64,000 bases of DNA from Acidobacteriaceae bacterium (GCA_003138515.1 PLGG01000047.1:741-64740), one strand, 5' to 3'. Counted from the first letter of the stretch, positions 39,435 through 48,647 are shown. Program-made: numbers and translations. The notes: a model not told the origin generated them from the sequence alone.

Positions 39435-39986
39435 ATGGAAGTGATTCTGAAAGAAGATGTAGCCGACCTGGGCTTTCGCGGAGAAGTCGTGAAAGTGGCC
39501 GACGGCTACGCACGCAACTACCTGCTGCCGCGCAAGCTGGCCATGCAGGCCACCGCGGCCAACAAGGCCGTGATTGAACAAATGAAGGCCGCTTCCGCGC
39601 GCCGCTCCGCCACAGAAAAAACGCAGGCCGAGGAACTGGTCACCCAACTCGAGCCGCTCGTGCTCAGCTTTACCCGCAAGACAGGCGAGGCAGGGCATCT
39701 GTTCGGCTCGGTCACCTCGGCCGATATCGCCGCGGAGCTGGCAGCGCAGGGCCACGAGGTCGATCGCCGCAAGATTCAGCTCGGCGATCCGCTCAAGAGC
39801 GTCGGCGACTTCAAGGTAGCCATCAGGCTGCACCGCGAAGTCACCGCGCGGGTCACGGTGAAGGTGCAGGCGGAAGTGACGGAAGAAGACAAAGTAGCAG
39901 CAGCTAACGCTGCTGCGAACGCTACCGAAGCCGCTCCGGCCGAAGAAGCTGCCGAGCCGGCCGCGGAAGAAGCAACGGCCGAGTAG
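39435..39986 (+). CDS. rplI: Ribosomal protein bL9
   Basis: This 183-residue 50S protein has the N-terminal signature MEVILKEDVADLGFRGEVVKV and ADGYARNYLLPRKLAMQAT, a long connecting helix (about 45-80), the C-terminal domain with LFGSVTSADIAAELAAQG, and an Ala/Glu tail (about 150-183). The frame is open upstream to 39231, but the ATG at 39435, in GGAGAATTTCCCATG context with GGAGA 7 nt ahead, gives the canonical family start. It is the last gene of the rpsF operon and is convergent with the MerR gene. Confidence 0.97.
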   Translation: MEVILKEDVADLGFRGEVVKVADGYARNYLLPRKLAMQATAANKAVIEQMKAASARRSATEKTQAEELVTQLEPLVLSFTRKTGEAGHLFGSVTSADIAAELAAQGHEVDRRKIQLGDPLKSVGDFKVAIRLHREVTARVTVKVQAEVTEEDKVAAANAAANATEAAPAEEAAEPAAEEATAE

Positions 39987-40000
39987 CTACGAACGGCTCG

Positions 40001-40501
40001 CTACGACGGAAACAGCGAGCCGGATGCGGCGCGAATCGGTGCGAGGCGGTTGCGGCGGCGGGACTGCTGTTGCACCGCGGAGCCAAGCAGACTCGCGATC
40101 TCGCGCAACTCGGCGCGGGCGTGGCCGATCGCTGCAGCTACCACATCGAGTTGCTTGCCCTCGCCGGCGGCCAGCGGCAATGCGGCCTGCGAATCAGGCT
40201 TTTTGTTCCGGTCAGGCCGGCGCTGGTCGTGCCCAAGAACCGCGCGCGCGCCGGACAACGTGTAGCCCTCGGCGTGGACCAGGCGCTTGATCTCCATCGC
40301 CATTTCCACGTCGCGCCGGCGATAGAGCCGCTGTCCGGTCCCGCTTTTGTTCGGCTTTAGTTGGGGAAACTGCGACTCCCAGAAACGCAGAACGTACGTT
40401 TCTACGCCGCAAAGCTCGGCGACGTCTCCAATTTTGAAGTAGAGGCGATCCGGGATTGTAGGTGGCTCGTAGGCGCGCTTCCGATTAAGTTGTGTGGCCA
40501 T
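40001..40501 (-). CDS. MerR-family transcriptional regulator
   Basis: The 166-residue protein has a MerR helix-turn-helix: YFKIGDVAELCGVETYVLRF, WESQFPQLKPNKSGTGQRLY and RRRDVEMAMEIKRLVHAEGY. The C-terminal part (about 90-166) lacks the CxxC or long coiled-coil of metal sensors and resembles the short regulators (HspR/CarA-like group) seen near division and ribosomal genes. ATG 40501 and 40525 are both possible; neither has a good ribosome site. A TATACT box lies on the minus strand at 40555-40560. Targets are unknown. Confidence 0.85.
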   Translation of the reverse strand: MATQLNRKRAYEPPTIPDRLYFKIGDVAELCGVETYVLRFWESQFPQLKPNKSGTGQRLYRRRDVEMAMEIKRLVHAEGYTLSGARAVLGHDQRRPDRNKKPDSQAALPLAAGEGKQLDVVAAAIGHARAELREIASLLGSAVQQQSRRRNRLAPIRAASGSLFPS

Positions 40502-40663
40502 AATATTCAGCGGGGAAAACCACATCGAACGGGAAAAACCCTCGCTCTAAGCGCAGTATAGGGCACGCGTTTTGCCAATGGGCAAGCAAAATCGCGCGAT
40601 GAACCTAACTTGGCAGAGGAAAAACAAGGCGAATTCAAGCCGTGGAGTTCGCGGAGTCGTTTT

Positions 40664-41770
40664 CTACATGCGAGCCGTTGCGGAACGCGCGACCGAGCCG
40701 AGCGGCGCTGCCCGCAAATACTGCTTGGGCCAGCTTGCCTGCTCGCCAAGCGCAGCCGCCGCGTGCACCGGCCAATACGGATCGCACAACATGGCGCGGG
40801 CCAGGAATACAAGATCGGCCTCACCGTCCGCGATGATGGCGTTGGCCTGCGCCGGCTCGGTGATGAGTCCAACCGCAGCCGTCGCAATGCCGGTTTCCCG
40901 GCGGATTCTCGAGGCAAAATCAACCTGATAGCCAGGAGCAACAGGGACCTTCGCATCGGCGACGAGTCCACCGGAGGAAGCATCTACCAGATCGACGCCG
41001 TGCTCGCGCAAGCGATGCGCAAGCTGTACCGATTCGTCGGCATTCCAACCACCCTCCGCCCAGTCGGTGGCGGAGACGCGCACAAACAACGGCAAACGCT
41101 CCGGCCACTCGCGGCGGACGCCATCCACCACCTCAATCACCAGCCGGATGCGATTGTCGAAGCCGCCCCCATAGGCGTCCGTGCGTCGATTGGCAAGCGG
41201 CGATAGAAACTCATGCAGCAAGTAGCCGTGAGCCGCGTGAATCTCAACGAAATCGAAGCCAGCTTCGAGAGTCCTGCGGGCCGAGTTGCGAAAGCCCTCG
41301 ACAACGGCCTGAATGCCGGACAAATCGAGCGCAATCGGCACTGCGTAATCGGGTGCAAACGGGATCGCGCTAGGCGCGAACGGCTGCCAGCCGCCATCTT
41401 CGGGTGCAACCAGAACCGGGCCTGCAACAAAGGGCGTGGCTGTGCTCGCTTTGCGTCCTGCGTGCGCCAACTGCATGCCGGCGCGAGAGCCCTGTGTATG
41501 GATGAACTCCGCAATGCGGCGGAGGTTGGGAATATGCTCGTCTTTCCAGACGCCTAGATCGGCCGGCGAGATGCGGCCTTCAGGCAGAACTGCCGCGGCC
41601 TCAAGCGTGACCAGACCGGCTCCTCCCTGAGCGCGGCTGCCCAGGTGCACGAGGTGCCAGTCATTGGCAATGCCGTCTTCGCTGGAATACTGGCACATGG
41701 GCGAGACGCCGACGCGGTTGCGGAATTCAACAGAGCGAAGTTGAAAAGGAGAAAAAAGCGGAGCTGTCAT
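40664..41770 (-). CDS. Old Yellow Enzyme family NADH:flavin oxidoreductase (YqjM-like)
   Basis: This 368-residue FMN-dependent enzyme reduces activated C=C bonds. Motifs: VGVSPMCQYSSEDGIANDWH (the YqjM Cys), LGSRAQGGAGLVTLEAAAVL, MQLAHAGRKAS and VEIHAAHGYLLHEFLSPLAN, with NRRTDAYGG and VRVSATDW near the FMN site, and ADLVFLARAMLCDPYW at the end. It matches the thermophilic-like class of YqjM rather than NemA. Natural substrates are unknown; it may detoxify enals or quinones. It stands alone, minus strand, between a MerR gene and the DUF3857 cluster. Confidence 0.92.
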   Translation of the reverse strand: MTAPLFSPFQLRSVEFRNRVGVSPMCQYSSEDGIANDWHLVHLGSRAQGGAGLVTLEAAAVLPEGRISPADLGVWKDEHIPNLRRIAEFIHTQGSRAGMQLAHAGRKASTATPFVAGPVLVAPEDGGWQPFAPSAIPFAPDYAVPIALDLSGIQAVVEGFRNSARRTLEAGFDFVEIHAAHGYLLHEFLSPLANRRTDAYGGGFDNRIRLVIEVVDGVRREWPERLPLFVRVSATDWAEGGWNADESVQLAHRLREHGVDLVDASSGGLVADAKVPVAPGYQVDFASRIRRETGIATAAVGLITEPAQANAIIADGEADLVFLARAMLCDPYWPVHAAAALGEQASWPKQYLRAAPLGSVARSATARM

Positions 41771-41881
41771 ATCTAACTTGATAGATGATTTGCGCGCGGA
41801 AGCGATTCAACACTCCGGCGGTGCGACTGACGGGAATCCCGCGCACACGCGAAATGCCGGCGCAAAATCTTCGACGGGAAC

Positions 41882-43894
41882 CTACTGTTTCTTGAGCACC
41901 GCCGCGCCCTTTTCGTCAAACAGGATCGCGCTTTCAAGTTTGCGGAAGTCGGCCGCCTTCTCCGCTGGAATCTCTACCTGCCGCACCAAATAGTCGCGCT
42001 CGTAGTGGAGCACGTTGCCCTTGGCCGTGGTCGACGAATGGTAGCTCGCGAAGTCTGTGTCCACATCCACCGGATCGGGCGTTTCGTCGACGACGTAGCC
42101 CGGCGGCAGCGTGATATCGAAACTGTCGCGCCAATCGCCCGGATGATTTCCCGGACGACCGATCTCGATGGGGTAGGTGCGTGTCTTGTTCTCCATCACC
42201 TCCGGCACGGGTTCGGCGTCGTCGCCCACAATACGCGGACGCAGCAGCAGCAGCGGACCGGCCGCATGTGCATATCTTGAGTCGCTCACGTGCAGGTCGA
42301 GCGTGACCGGCTGGTCGAGCGCGTCTGTCTTGTGAAATTCATATCCCTTGAAATCGAGGCTGGGCAGGTCGGAGCTCAGGCTGTGCTCGAGCGTGTCGCG
42401 GAGTTCTTTGGTGTCCGCTTCTTTGAGCAGACCGCGCTCGCGCGCCGCATCCACGCCGGAAAAGACATCGGTGATGTCACCAGAGAGGGTGCCGTCCGCA
42501 GTCAGGGTAAAGGAGCCCTTGCGGTTCAGTGAAGCGGAGTCAGGCGGAAGCACCGGCATCTTCAGCACCTGGCTGTCGGCTCCATCGGCGAGATTGCTGT
42601 AGGCGCCTTGCAGCTCTCCACGGATCAAGCCGACAGGTGTTTCCTCATCGGTTGGATCGAAGATCAGGAGGGTCTTTCCGTTCGCGGCCTTCACCCGCGC
42701 CACCAGCCGGGGATCCTTTTCTCCATCGGGCAATTCGATGGCGGTGATCATGTGATTGCCAATGAGCGACGGCGCGGATGGATCGATCACTCCGCGCTCG
42801 CTGTTTACGTGGAGATAATAGGCCCGGACACCAATAGCTTGGAGCATGGAAATCAAGAGCGTTGTCTTGTCTTTGCAGTCGCCATAGCGGTTGCGATAGA
42901 TGTCGCCAGCGTAATGCGCCTGCCATCCTCCGATGCCCTTCACGATAATGAAATAGCGGATGTTGTTCTGTATGTAGCTGGTGATGCGGCTTAGCTTGGT
43001 GTAAAGGTCAGGCGCGCCGGCCACGAGTTGTTGTGCTTCGGCATTAATCTCCGGCGTAGGGTCCGGCCGGTGCGCTTCCAATTGATCCATCCAAAGGCCG
43101 ATTGCCCGCCATTGATTGTCAGCGCCCTTGGCGGCCTGGTCTCCCCACGTCACCGTCATGCGCGCAGCCAGCGCCTCCCACGGCGGAGTAGCGTGCAAAT
43201 TCTCGAGATCGAGCGCCGGAACATTCGTGATCTCCCAACGAAGATGGTTGTCTGCTGTTTCAAGGGGCTTGATGGGGGCGTAGTGGCTCCACGAGTCCGC
43301 ATAATGGCCACCGGAAGGCAGCGCCAACTCCAGGGCTTCATCTACAAAGGGAATCGGCGCCTGGATCTGCCAATCTTCGGAACTCATGTAGGGGCGCAGA
43401 TGGACTTCGGTTTCGCAAGTGACGACGGCGCCGGGGTCGCTTCCGGGAGGTTTCAAAATGCGGAAACGCTCCGTAGCCTGAAGGTCCGCATAACCGTATG
43501 CTTCAACATCCGCGAAATCTGTATCCATTGCCTGCAATTGGTGGCCGTCAGCGGCAATGGTCCAGGAGTGGAAATAGTCCAGCTTCTCGTCATTGTCGTA
43601 TTCGGCTTCGCAGTGGGAGTATTCCCGCCCCTGCGGCTTGAGGATGCGCACGGCATACCTCTCGCGCTCGACGGCGTGATTCTGCTCGTCGACTGTGATG
43701 AGATAGTCGTCGAGCAAAATGACAGCAGAGGCATCGCCGACATTTGCGGGAGTCGGTGTTTTGGCCGCGTCCAGCGCCCACTGCGGCGCAGGTTGCGATT
43801 TCTCTTTGGCCGCGGCAAAATGCGAGCCGAGAAGAGCCGCAGAGCAGCAGCCTGCAACTGCAAGAATGCGAGACATGGAGATGCGCGCCTGCAT
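41882..43894 (-). CDS. DUF3857 protein with intact transglutaminase triad
   Basis: The 670-residue exported protein has a signal peptide (about 7-29), an N-terminal DUF3857 beta domain (about 60-250), a transglutaminase-like core and a C-terminal beta domain. The triad is present: Cys in YGDCKDKTTL, His in IGNHMITAIE, Asp in LIFDPTDEE. Such proteins are common in Bacteroidetes and Acidobacteriota and may process peptidoglycan or exported peptides; the true reaction is unproven. Its ATG overlaps the stop of the upstream paralogue by 1 nt, and the two are co-translated in the order pseudo-, then active. Confidence 0.9.
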   Translation of the reverse strand: MQARISMSRILAVAGCCSAALLGSHFAAAKEKSQPAPQWALDAAKTPTPANVGDASAVILLDDYLITVDEQNHAVERERYAVRILKPQGREYSHCEAEYDNDEKLDYFHSWTIAADGHQLQAMDTDFADVEAYGYADLQATERFRILKPPGSDPGAVVTCETEVHLRPYMSSEDWQIQAPIPFVDEALELALPSGGHYADSWSHYAPIKPLETADNHLRWEITNVPALDLENLHATPPWEALAARMTVTWGDQAAKGADNQWRAIGLWMDQLEAHRPDPTPEINAEAQQLVAGAPDLYTKLSRITSYIQNNIRYFIIVKGIGGWQAHYAGDIYRNRYGDCKDKTTLLISMLQAIGVRAYYLHVNSERGVIDPSAPSLIGNHMITAIELPDGEKDPRLVARVKAANGKTLLIFDPTDEETPVGLIRGELQGAYSNLADGADSQVLKMPVLPPDSASLNRKGSFTLTADGTLSGDITDVFSGVDAARERGLLKEADTKELRDTLEHSLSSDLPSLDFKGYEFHKTDALDQPVTLDLHVSDSRYAHAAGPLLLLRPRIVGDDAEPVPEVMENKTRTYPIEIGRPGNHPGDWRDSFDITLPPGYVVDETPDPVDVDTDFASYHSSTTAKGNVLHYERDYLVRQVEIPAEKAADFRKLESAILFDEKGAAVLKKQ

Positions 43895-45921
43895 TAGTGG
43901 GCCACTCCTACGGGGCCTGCCTGTGCGGATGGAGCCAACGTCAGTACCAGTTGCTCCTGATCGGCGGCCGCCACCTTCTGGTAGAACCCACGCAGGTCCT
44001 GATACTCGTCTGGTTTGGCAAACGTGAAGGCAACCGACAATGTTTGGCCGATTTCGATCTGGCCGGGGCGCGTAACGCTCTTGGTGACCAGAAGCGCGTG
44101 CGCCGGCCAGCCAATGTTTGCATCCTGAGGCACCCCTTCTGTGGTGGTGCCGTCAGGCAGGTGATAGGTCACGTCATCGGACACGCGTTCGCCGTAATGC
44201 ATGTCGACCGGCTCCAGGCGCTTCTCCTCATTGACGAAGGGCACATGGCTGCTGGTTTCAAAAAAGAACCCTGGGAGAATAAGACGCTTGGGCGTCGCCG
44301 TGCCCAGCGTACCCTTCAGGTTGACCACGGCCATCAGGTTTGTATACGGATCGTTCATCGATAGAAAGTGGTCGACGTGCGCTTCGACGCCCGTGGGCAC
44401 GATCCGTTCCAATTCTTCGCGGTCAAACTGTTTCTTCAGCTCGGCGTCGTCTTCTTCAAGCGCCCTCTGCCGCCAGTGGAGCGCCCGCTGGCCAGTCATG
44501 ACGATGTTGATGTGACCTGTAACTTCGCCGTGCGCGTCGAGGTAGACATCGCCGAGACGTTGCGTGACATTGTCCTTGTATTGCAGCATCGGAGTAATCG
44601 AGAAGGAGACGCCATCTGCGCCCTGTCCCAGACCGCCGGCATCGGAATGTCTCCAACTCGCGGTCTGAAACGGGCACATCTTTTCGCCCGGGTCGAGAAG
44701 GATTTGCTTGCCTCCGGTGCTCAAAATTACCAGCGTGGAGTCAAGCTGGTGGAGGCGAAGATATTGTGGATCGAACAGGCCCCGGTCTCGATCGACCACT
44801 TTGACCGCATAAGCTGTCAATCCCGCGGCGCGCAGCATGGCCAGGTAGAGCATGGCGATGTCTTCGCTCGATCCACTCTTCTGCGCCCACGTGTCCTCAG
44901 CATGCTTGGCCTCTTTGATCTTCAATTCCTTCATCTCCGACTCGCTTTTCTTTCGCGAGTAGTCGGTGTTGTCGAGAGCCTCGACCGCGTCGTAAAGCTT
45001 CTTTGCTTTGTCGAGATCGCTGTCAGTAGGAGCAGTCAGCCCGCCCACCGCATCGTGGATTTTCTTCGAGGGTTCGGCAAACTTATCAACGTCTTTTGAC
45101 CACAACTTGCCCTCGGCCGGCCAGAATTTCCCGGGGTCGCTGGCGGCCTTGTAATAGAAAAACAGCCTGTAGAGAACGCTCTCTATGGGCGGCATATATT
45201 CCTCGTCGGGAATGGCTGGAATGTCGGTCACGTCTACGCTATAGCTGCCGTTGACGCTGGTCTGCATTTTCACGCCCGGGGGCAGGCGATTCCACCAGAT
45301 CAGGCTATTGACCGTTCTTCCGTACTCGTCCACCAGGTACCTGCTGGTTGCCGTGTCCGGGGTGCCTTCCGGAGCAAATGACTTAAAAGGCGTGAATTGG
45401 TAATGTGCCTTATGAACAAAATACTTGCGCTGGATCTCCCACTCCGGCGATGAGTACTCGTCATCGTCGTAGCGAATGTGATAGCTGTACTCGAGAACGC
45501 TTCCCACCTCGACGCTGGGCAGGCTAAAGACCTTTTTCTCGATCTGCCTCTCGCCAGTCTTCGCGACCATCAAGTCTTCCGGCTTCACGGTGAGTGGAAT
45601 GATCGTCCCATCGGGATGAATGGTGCGGCCCTTGATATCCGCGACTTTGTAAGTTCCCTTCAGATAAGGAAGCTCGACTGTCGCCCGTTCCTTACCTTTT
45701 TCCGTGAGCACCTTGATGCGCGCATAGGTGCTTTGGTAGTGCATCGGGTCGTCGGCCACTTCATTGATTTCGAAGTACACGGCATCCGCTCCCGGAGCCT
45801 TGGGGTCGGAGGTCATTTTCAGCTCTTCTTCGCTGGGCTGTTGGAACTGCGCGCAAAGGACAACCGGCGACAAGGCGGCGAAGATCAAAGCTGCGCCGCG
45901 CAGCAAAATCGATTTCGACAT
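43894..45921 (-). CDS. DUF3857 paralogue with degenerate transglutaminase triad
   Basis: This 675-residue exported protein has a signal peptide (about 5-24) and DUF3857 (about 55-250), and is homologous in layout to the downstream gene. In the core, the Cys-containing GDCKDK is replaced by SGSSEDIAML, and the catalytic His region by LHQLDSTLVIL, with no His at the aligned place; LLDPGEK keeps the Asp. It is therefore unlikely to act as a transglutaminase or protease and may serve as a scaffold or partner of the active one. It overlaps that gene by 1 nt. The N- and C-terminal ends match the mini-paralogue just upstream. Confidence 0.88.
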   Translation of the reverse strand: MSKSILLRGAALIFAALSPVVLCAQFQQPSEEELKMTSDPKAPGADAVYFEINEVADDPMHYQSTYARIKVLTEKGKERATVELPYLKGTYKVADIKGRTIHPDGTIIPLTVKPEDLMVAKTGERQIEKKVFSLPSVEVGSVLEYSYHIRYDDDEYSSPEWEIQRKYFVHKAHYQFTPFKSFAPEGTPDTATSRYLVDEYGRTVNSLIWWNRLPPGVKMQTSVNGSYSVDVTDIPAIPDEEYMPPIESVLYRLFFYYKAASDPGKFWPAEGKLWSKDVDKFAEPSKKIHDAVGGLTAPTDSDLDKAKKLYDAVEALDNTDYSRKKSESEMKELKIKEAKHAEDTWAQKSGSSEDIAMLYLAMLRAAGLTAYAVKVVDRDRGLFDPQYLRLHQLDSTLVILSTGGKQILLDPGEKMCPFQTASWRHSDAGGLGQGADGVSFSITPMLQYKDNVTQRLGDVYLDAHGEVTGHINIVMTGQRALHWRQRALEEDDAELKKQFDREELERIVPTGVEAHVDHFLSMNDPYTNLMAVVNLKGTLGTATPKRLILPGFFFETSSHVPFVNEEKRLEPVDMHYGERVSDDVTYHLPDGTTTEGVPQDANIGWPAHALLVTKSVTRPGQIEIGQTLSVAFTFAKPDEYQDLRGFYQKVAAADQEQLVLTLAPSAQAGPVGVAH

Positions 45922-46035
45922 GGGGTTCGGCCCTAGTGTTAAAGTGCGACCATTCTACCCCGAAACGACTCCGGCGAAGGGAACAATTCAGAGAATTGAA
46001 GGCGGGCCCTGACACCAAAGGTCAAAATCAGGGAT

Positions 46036-46413
46036 TCAGTTGCCCGCAGGACTGGCCGAAACACTCGGGACGAGTTGTCCCTGGCCGGCAGCGGCAGCTT
46101 TCTGGTAAAACCCGCGTAAGTCCTGATGATCCACGGGCCTGGCCACATCGAAGGCACGAGCCAGCACGCGGGCCTCGGTAATTTGCCCTGCGTCCGACTT
46201 GGATTTGGCAATGTAGACTGCGTGGCCTTCCCAGGAAACTTTAGTGTCCTGCGGCGCGCCCTCCACCGATCCGCCCGCAGGCAGATCGTAGGTCAACTGC
46301 TCGGTCATCTTGAGCTCGTCGGGATTCGGCGGCTGGAGCTGTGCGCAAAGGCGCGCGGGCGGGAACGCGGCAAGCAACCCAATTGCGCCGCACAGGGAAA
46401 ATGATCTCCGCAT
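46036..46413 (-). CDS. Internally deleted DUF3857-protein remnant (mini-paralogue)
   Basis: This 125-residue protein joins the two ends of its neighbour. Residues 1-37 (signal peptide, then QLQPPNPDELKMT) match that protein's N-terminus (QFQQPSEEELKMT), and residues 38-125 match its last 85, including YDLPAGGSVEGAPQD (against YHLPDGTTTEGVPQD) and DLRGFYQKAAAAGQGQLV. About 540 residues between are absent. The frame is clean. ATG 46413 was chosen for the signal peptide. Upstream DNA also matches: AAAGTGCGACCA at 45941-45952 and 46432-46443. It is thus a tandem duplicate with an internal deletion; whether it is functional is unknown. Confidence 0.75.
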   Translation of the reverse strand: MRRSFSLCGAIGLLAAFPPARLCAQLQPPNPDELKMTEQLTYDLPAGGSVEGAPQDTKVSWEGHAVYIAKSKSDAGQITEARVLARAFDVARPVDHQDLRGFYQKAAAAGQGQLVPSVSASPAGN

Positions 46414-46525
46414 GACAATGGCCCTGATTTGAAAGTGCGACCAATCCAGCGCGAAAAACGCTTGCCGCAAATCCGACGAGGACGACATCGATCGCCGTCG
46501 CGGAATCTTCAAGCAAAGAGAACTG

Positions 46526-47107
46526 TCATTCCAGGCAGTTGCACGATTCCAGTAGCGACGAGACGAGTGAAAGCGGCAGGCCCATCACGTTGAAATAGCA
46601 GCCCTCGATGCGCGGAATCCAGCGGGCGGCGCGGCCCTGGATGGCATAGGCTCCTGCCTTGTCCATGGGCTCGCCCCCGGCTACATAATCGGCAATCTCC
46701 GCGTCGGAGAGCGTGAGAAAGCGCACGGCAGTGGCCTCGGCAGCCACCTCGGCGCCCGCTGCAGTGACGAGAGCCACGCCGGTAATGACACGGTGCGAGC
46801 GGCCTGAGAGCAGCCGCAACATCCGCGCCGCGTCGGCCGCATCCAATGGCTTGCCCAGGATCGTGTTGTCGAGGGTGACGGTCGTGTCGGCGCCCAGCAC
46901 GGAAATTTTTTCCGGGTTTGGACTGGCAGTAGTGAGATCTCGAAACACCGCCTCGGCCTTTTCTCGCGCCAGCCGCGTGACATAAACGATCGAGTCCTCG
47001 CCCGGCAGCGGATCTTCCGGGATATGCGCGGGATGCACCCGGAACCGGTAACCGGCCTGCGTGAGCAGTTCGCTGCGGCGCGGCGAGGAGGAAGCAAGAA
47101 CCAGCAT
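46526..47107 (-). CDS. Maf-like nucleoside triphosphate pyrophosphatase
   Basis: This 193-residue protein of the Maf/YhdE/YceF house-cleaning family hydrolyses nucleotides such as dTTP, UTP or modified NTPs to monophosphates. Signatures: LVLASSSPRRSELLTQAGY at the start, VLGADTTVTLDN (the catalytic Asp), LRLLSGRSHRVITGVAL and YVAGGEPMDKAGAYAIQG, which belongs to the DxAGAYxIQG motif of the dTTP/UTP subgroup. It is divergent from the membrane gene at 47214 and separate from the DUF3857 cluster by 113 bp. Confidence 0.93.
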   Translation of the reverse strand: MLVLASSSPRRSELLTQAGYRFRVHPAHIPEDPLPGEDSIVYVTRLAREKAEAVFRDLTTASPNPEKISVLGADTTVTLDNTILGKPLDAADAARMLRLLSGRSHRVITGVALVTAAGAEVAAEATAVRFLTLSDAEIADYVAGGEPMDKAGAYAIQGRAARWIPRIEGCYFNVMGLPLSLVSSLLESCNCLE

Positions 47108-47213
47108 GATGGAATTATGGCAGGCTGCTCCAGTTTCGCTGTTGGGGGTGCCAGCCCGATTAGACTGGATGGGGGTTTGCGGCCGACTAACGCTGCGCCC
47201 GGTCAGGGTTCAA

Positions 47214-48122
47214 ATGCACTTCAATTTCGATTATTCGGCGACGCAGATTCTGTGGACGCTCACGTTTGCAGCGACGCTGGTTTTGCTCGTGGTCCTGCTG
47301 GGGCGCGACAGGGCCAAGCGTTTTCCGTGGTTTACCGCAAGCGTTGCGACGACAGGACTGATACTGCTGACAGAGCAGCTCCTACTGAGCAGGCTGCCGC
47401 ACATGACGGGGTCAGAAATCTACTGGACGCTGTCGAGTCTGGATGTAGTGATCGGCCTGCTTGTACTGGTGGAGTTGGCGCGACGCTCGTTTCCGGGCCT
47501 GGGGAAGCTCGGCTGGATCATTGGCACGCTGGCGATGCTGGCCGTGGGCGCCGCGGTCCTGGTGAAGTTGGGACCGTGGCCGGCGTGGAAGACGCTCACG
47601 GCAACTTCAGAGCTCGAGACGCTCGGGGTAATGCAGCTGGCCGCGGACAAGGGCACCTTGCTTTCCAGCGTGCTGGCAATCGAACTGGGCCTCGTGATCA
47701 CTTTGCTGGGGCGGCGCTTCGGGGCCGGGTGGCATTGCCATGCGCAGCGGATCGCGATCGGTCTCTCGACGGCTGCCCTTGGGCAACTGACGGTGCACGG
47801 AACCTTGCAGGCCATCGGATTGCATACCGTCATCACGCCGTCAAATTATGACCGTGTCATCGGTGTGCGCGACAAGCTGATCCACGGCGATAACGTGCTG
47901 TTTCTGTGCGTAACGGCGTGGTGGATCGCGTCCCTGTGGATTGACGAACCCGGCGCCGCATCTGAAGTCCCCGAAGAAACAGCGTCCTCAGGTGAGGGAG
48001 AAGCAGCCCCGCCGGAAGCACAATCCGATGGGGATGATGAAGCCGAATCGCCGGAAGCGCTCGAAGCCGTGGAGAATCCAGAACCGCAGAATGAGAGCAG
48101 TGGCACTCACGCTCAGAACTGA
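47214..48122 (+). CDS. Membrane protein with acidic C-terminal tail, unknown function
   Basis: This 302-residue protein begins MHFNFDYSATQILW with AGGG about 7 nt upstream; the frame is open to 47061, but those residues overlap the maf start and look non-coding. Six or seven membrane segments run from 10 to 240. The last 60 residues are acidic and low in complexity (Glu, Ala, Pro, Ser). The final codons and the stop run into the NNAACTG heptamer array at 48114. No family recognised. It is convergent with msrA, 24 bp away. Confidence 0.7.
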   Translation: MHFNFDYSATQILWTLTFAATLVLLVVLLGRDRAKRFPWFTASVATTGLILLTEQLLLSRLPHMTGSEIYWTLSSLDVVIGLLVLVELARRSFPGLGKLGWIIGTLAMLAVGAAVLVKLGPWPAWKTLTATSELETLGVMQLAADKGTLLSSVLAIELGLVITLLGRRFGAGWHCHAQRIAIGLSTAALGQLTVHGTLQAIGLHTVITPSNYDRVIGVRDKLIHGDNVLFLCVTAWWIASLWIDEPGAASEVPEETASSGEGEAAPPEAQSDGDDEAESPEALEAVENPEPQNESSGTHAQN

Positions 48123-48143
48123 AAACTGACAACTGATAACTGT
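48114..48143. repeat. NNAACTG heptamer array at a gene end
   Basis: AGAACTG, AAAACTG, ACAACTG and ATAACTG (48115-48142) sit across the stop of the membrane gene and fill the 24-bp gap to msrA. This is the same family as 38351-38374. Repeats of this word are known as STRR heptamers in cyanobacteria; the similarity here is by eye. Confidence 0.85.
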
Positions 48144-48145
48144 CT

Positions 48146-48625
48146 TTAGATGTGGCAGCTTGCCAGGCCGCGCTTTTCCAAGTAACGCTGGTGGTAGTCC
48201 TCGGCGCGCCAGAACGTCTGCGCCGGTTCGACCTTGGTTACAATCTTGCGCGGCTTGTAGCGGCCATCGGCGGTGAGCTGCTCGATCTTGGCGCGGGCCT
48301 GCGCCTCCTGTTCCGGCGAGTGGAAGAAGATGGCGGAGCGATACTGCGCGCCCCAGTCCGGTCCCTGGCGGTTGAGCGTCGTTGGATCGTGCAACTCGAA
48401 GAACGCGTCGAGCAGCTTTTCGTAGGTGACTTTTTCGGGATCGAAGTCGAGCTCGACCACTTCGGCGTGGCCGGTCTTGTCGGTACAAACGTCCTTGTAG
48501 GTGGGCCGGTCGAGTGATCCGCCCTCATAGCCGACGGCCGTCGCCGTCACGCCGGGGATCGCCGCAAACGCCGCCTCTACACCCCAAAAACAACCCGCTC
48601 CGAATGTTACTTTTTCTGTGCTCAT
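48146..48625 (-). CDS. msrA: MsrA, peptide methionine-(S)-S-oxide reductase
   Basis: MsrA reduces methionine-S-sulfoxide in proteins with thioredoxin as electron donor. The 159-residue protein has the catalytic motif TFGAGCFWGVEA at the start, YEGGSLDRPTYKDVCTDKTG, HAEVVELDFDP, DPTTLNRQGPDWGAQYRSAI and a C-terminal ASCHI whose Cys may resolve the disulfide. Length fits the short MsrA type without fused MsrB. It is convergent with the upstream membrane gene and separated from the CDP-alcohol gene by an inverted heptamer element (48648-48814). Confidence 0.96.
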   Translation of the reverse strand: MSTEKVTFGAGCFWGVEAAFAAIPGVTATAVGYEGGSLDRPTYKDVCTDKTGHAEVVELDFDPEKVTYEKLLDAFFELHDPTTLNRQGPDWGAQYRSAIFFHSPEQEAQARAKIEQLTADGRYKPRKIVTKVEPAQTFWRAEDYHQRYLEKRGLASCHI

Positions 48626-48647
48626 ACAGCTTGAGATGCGAAAAGCC

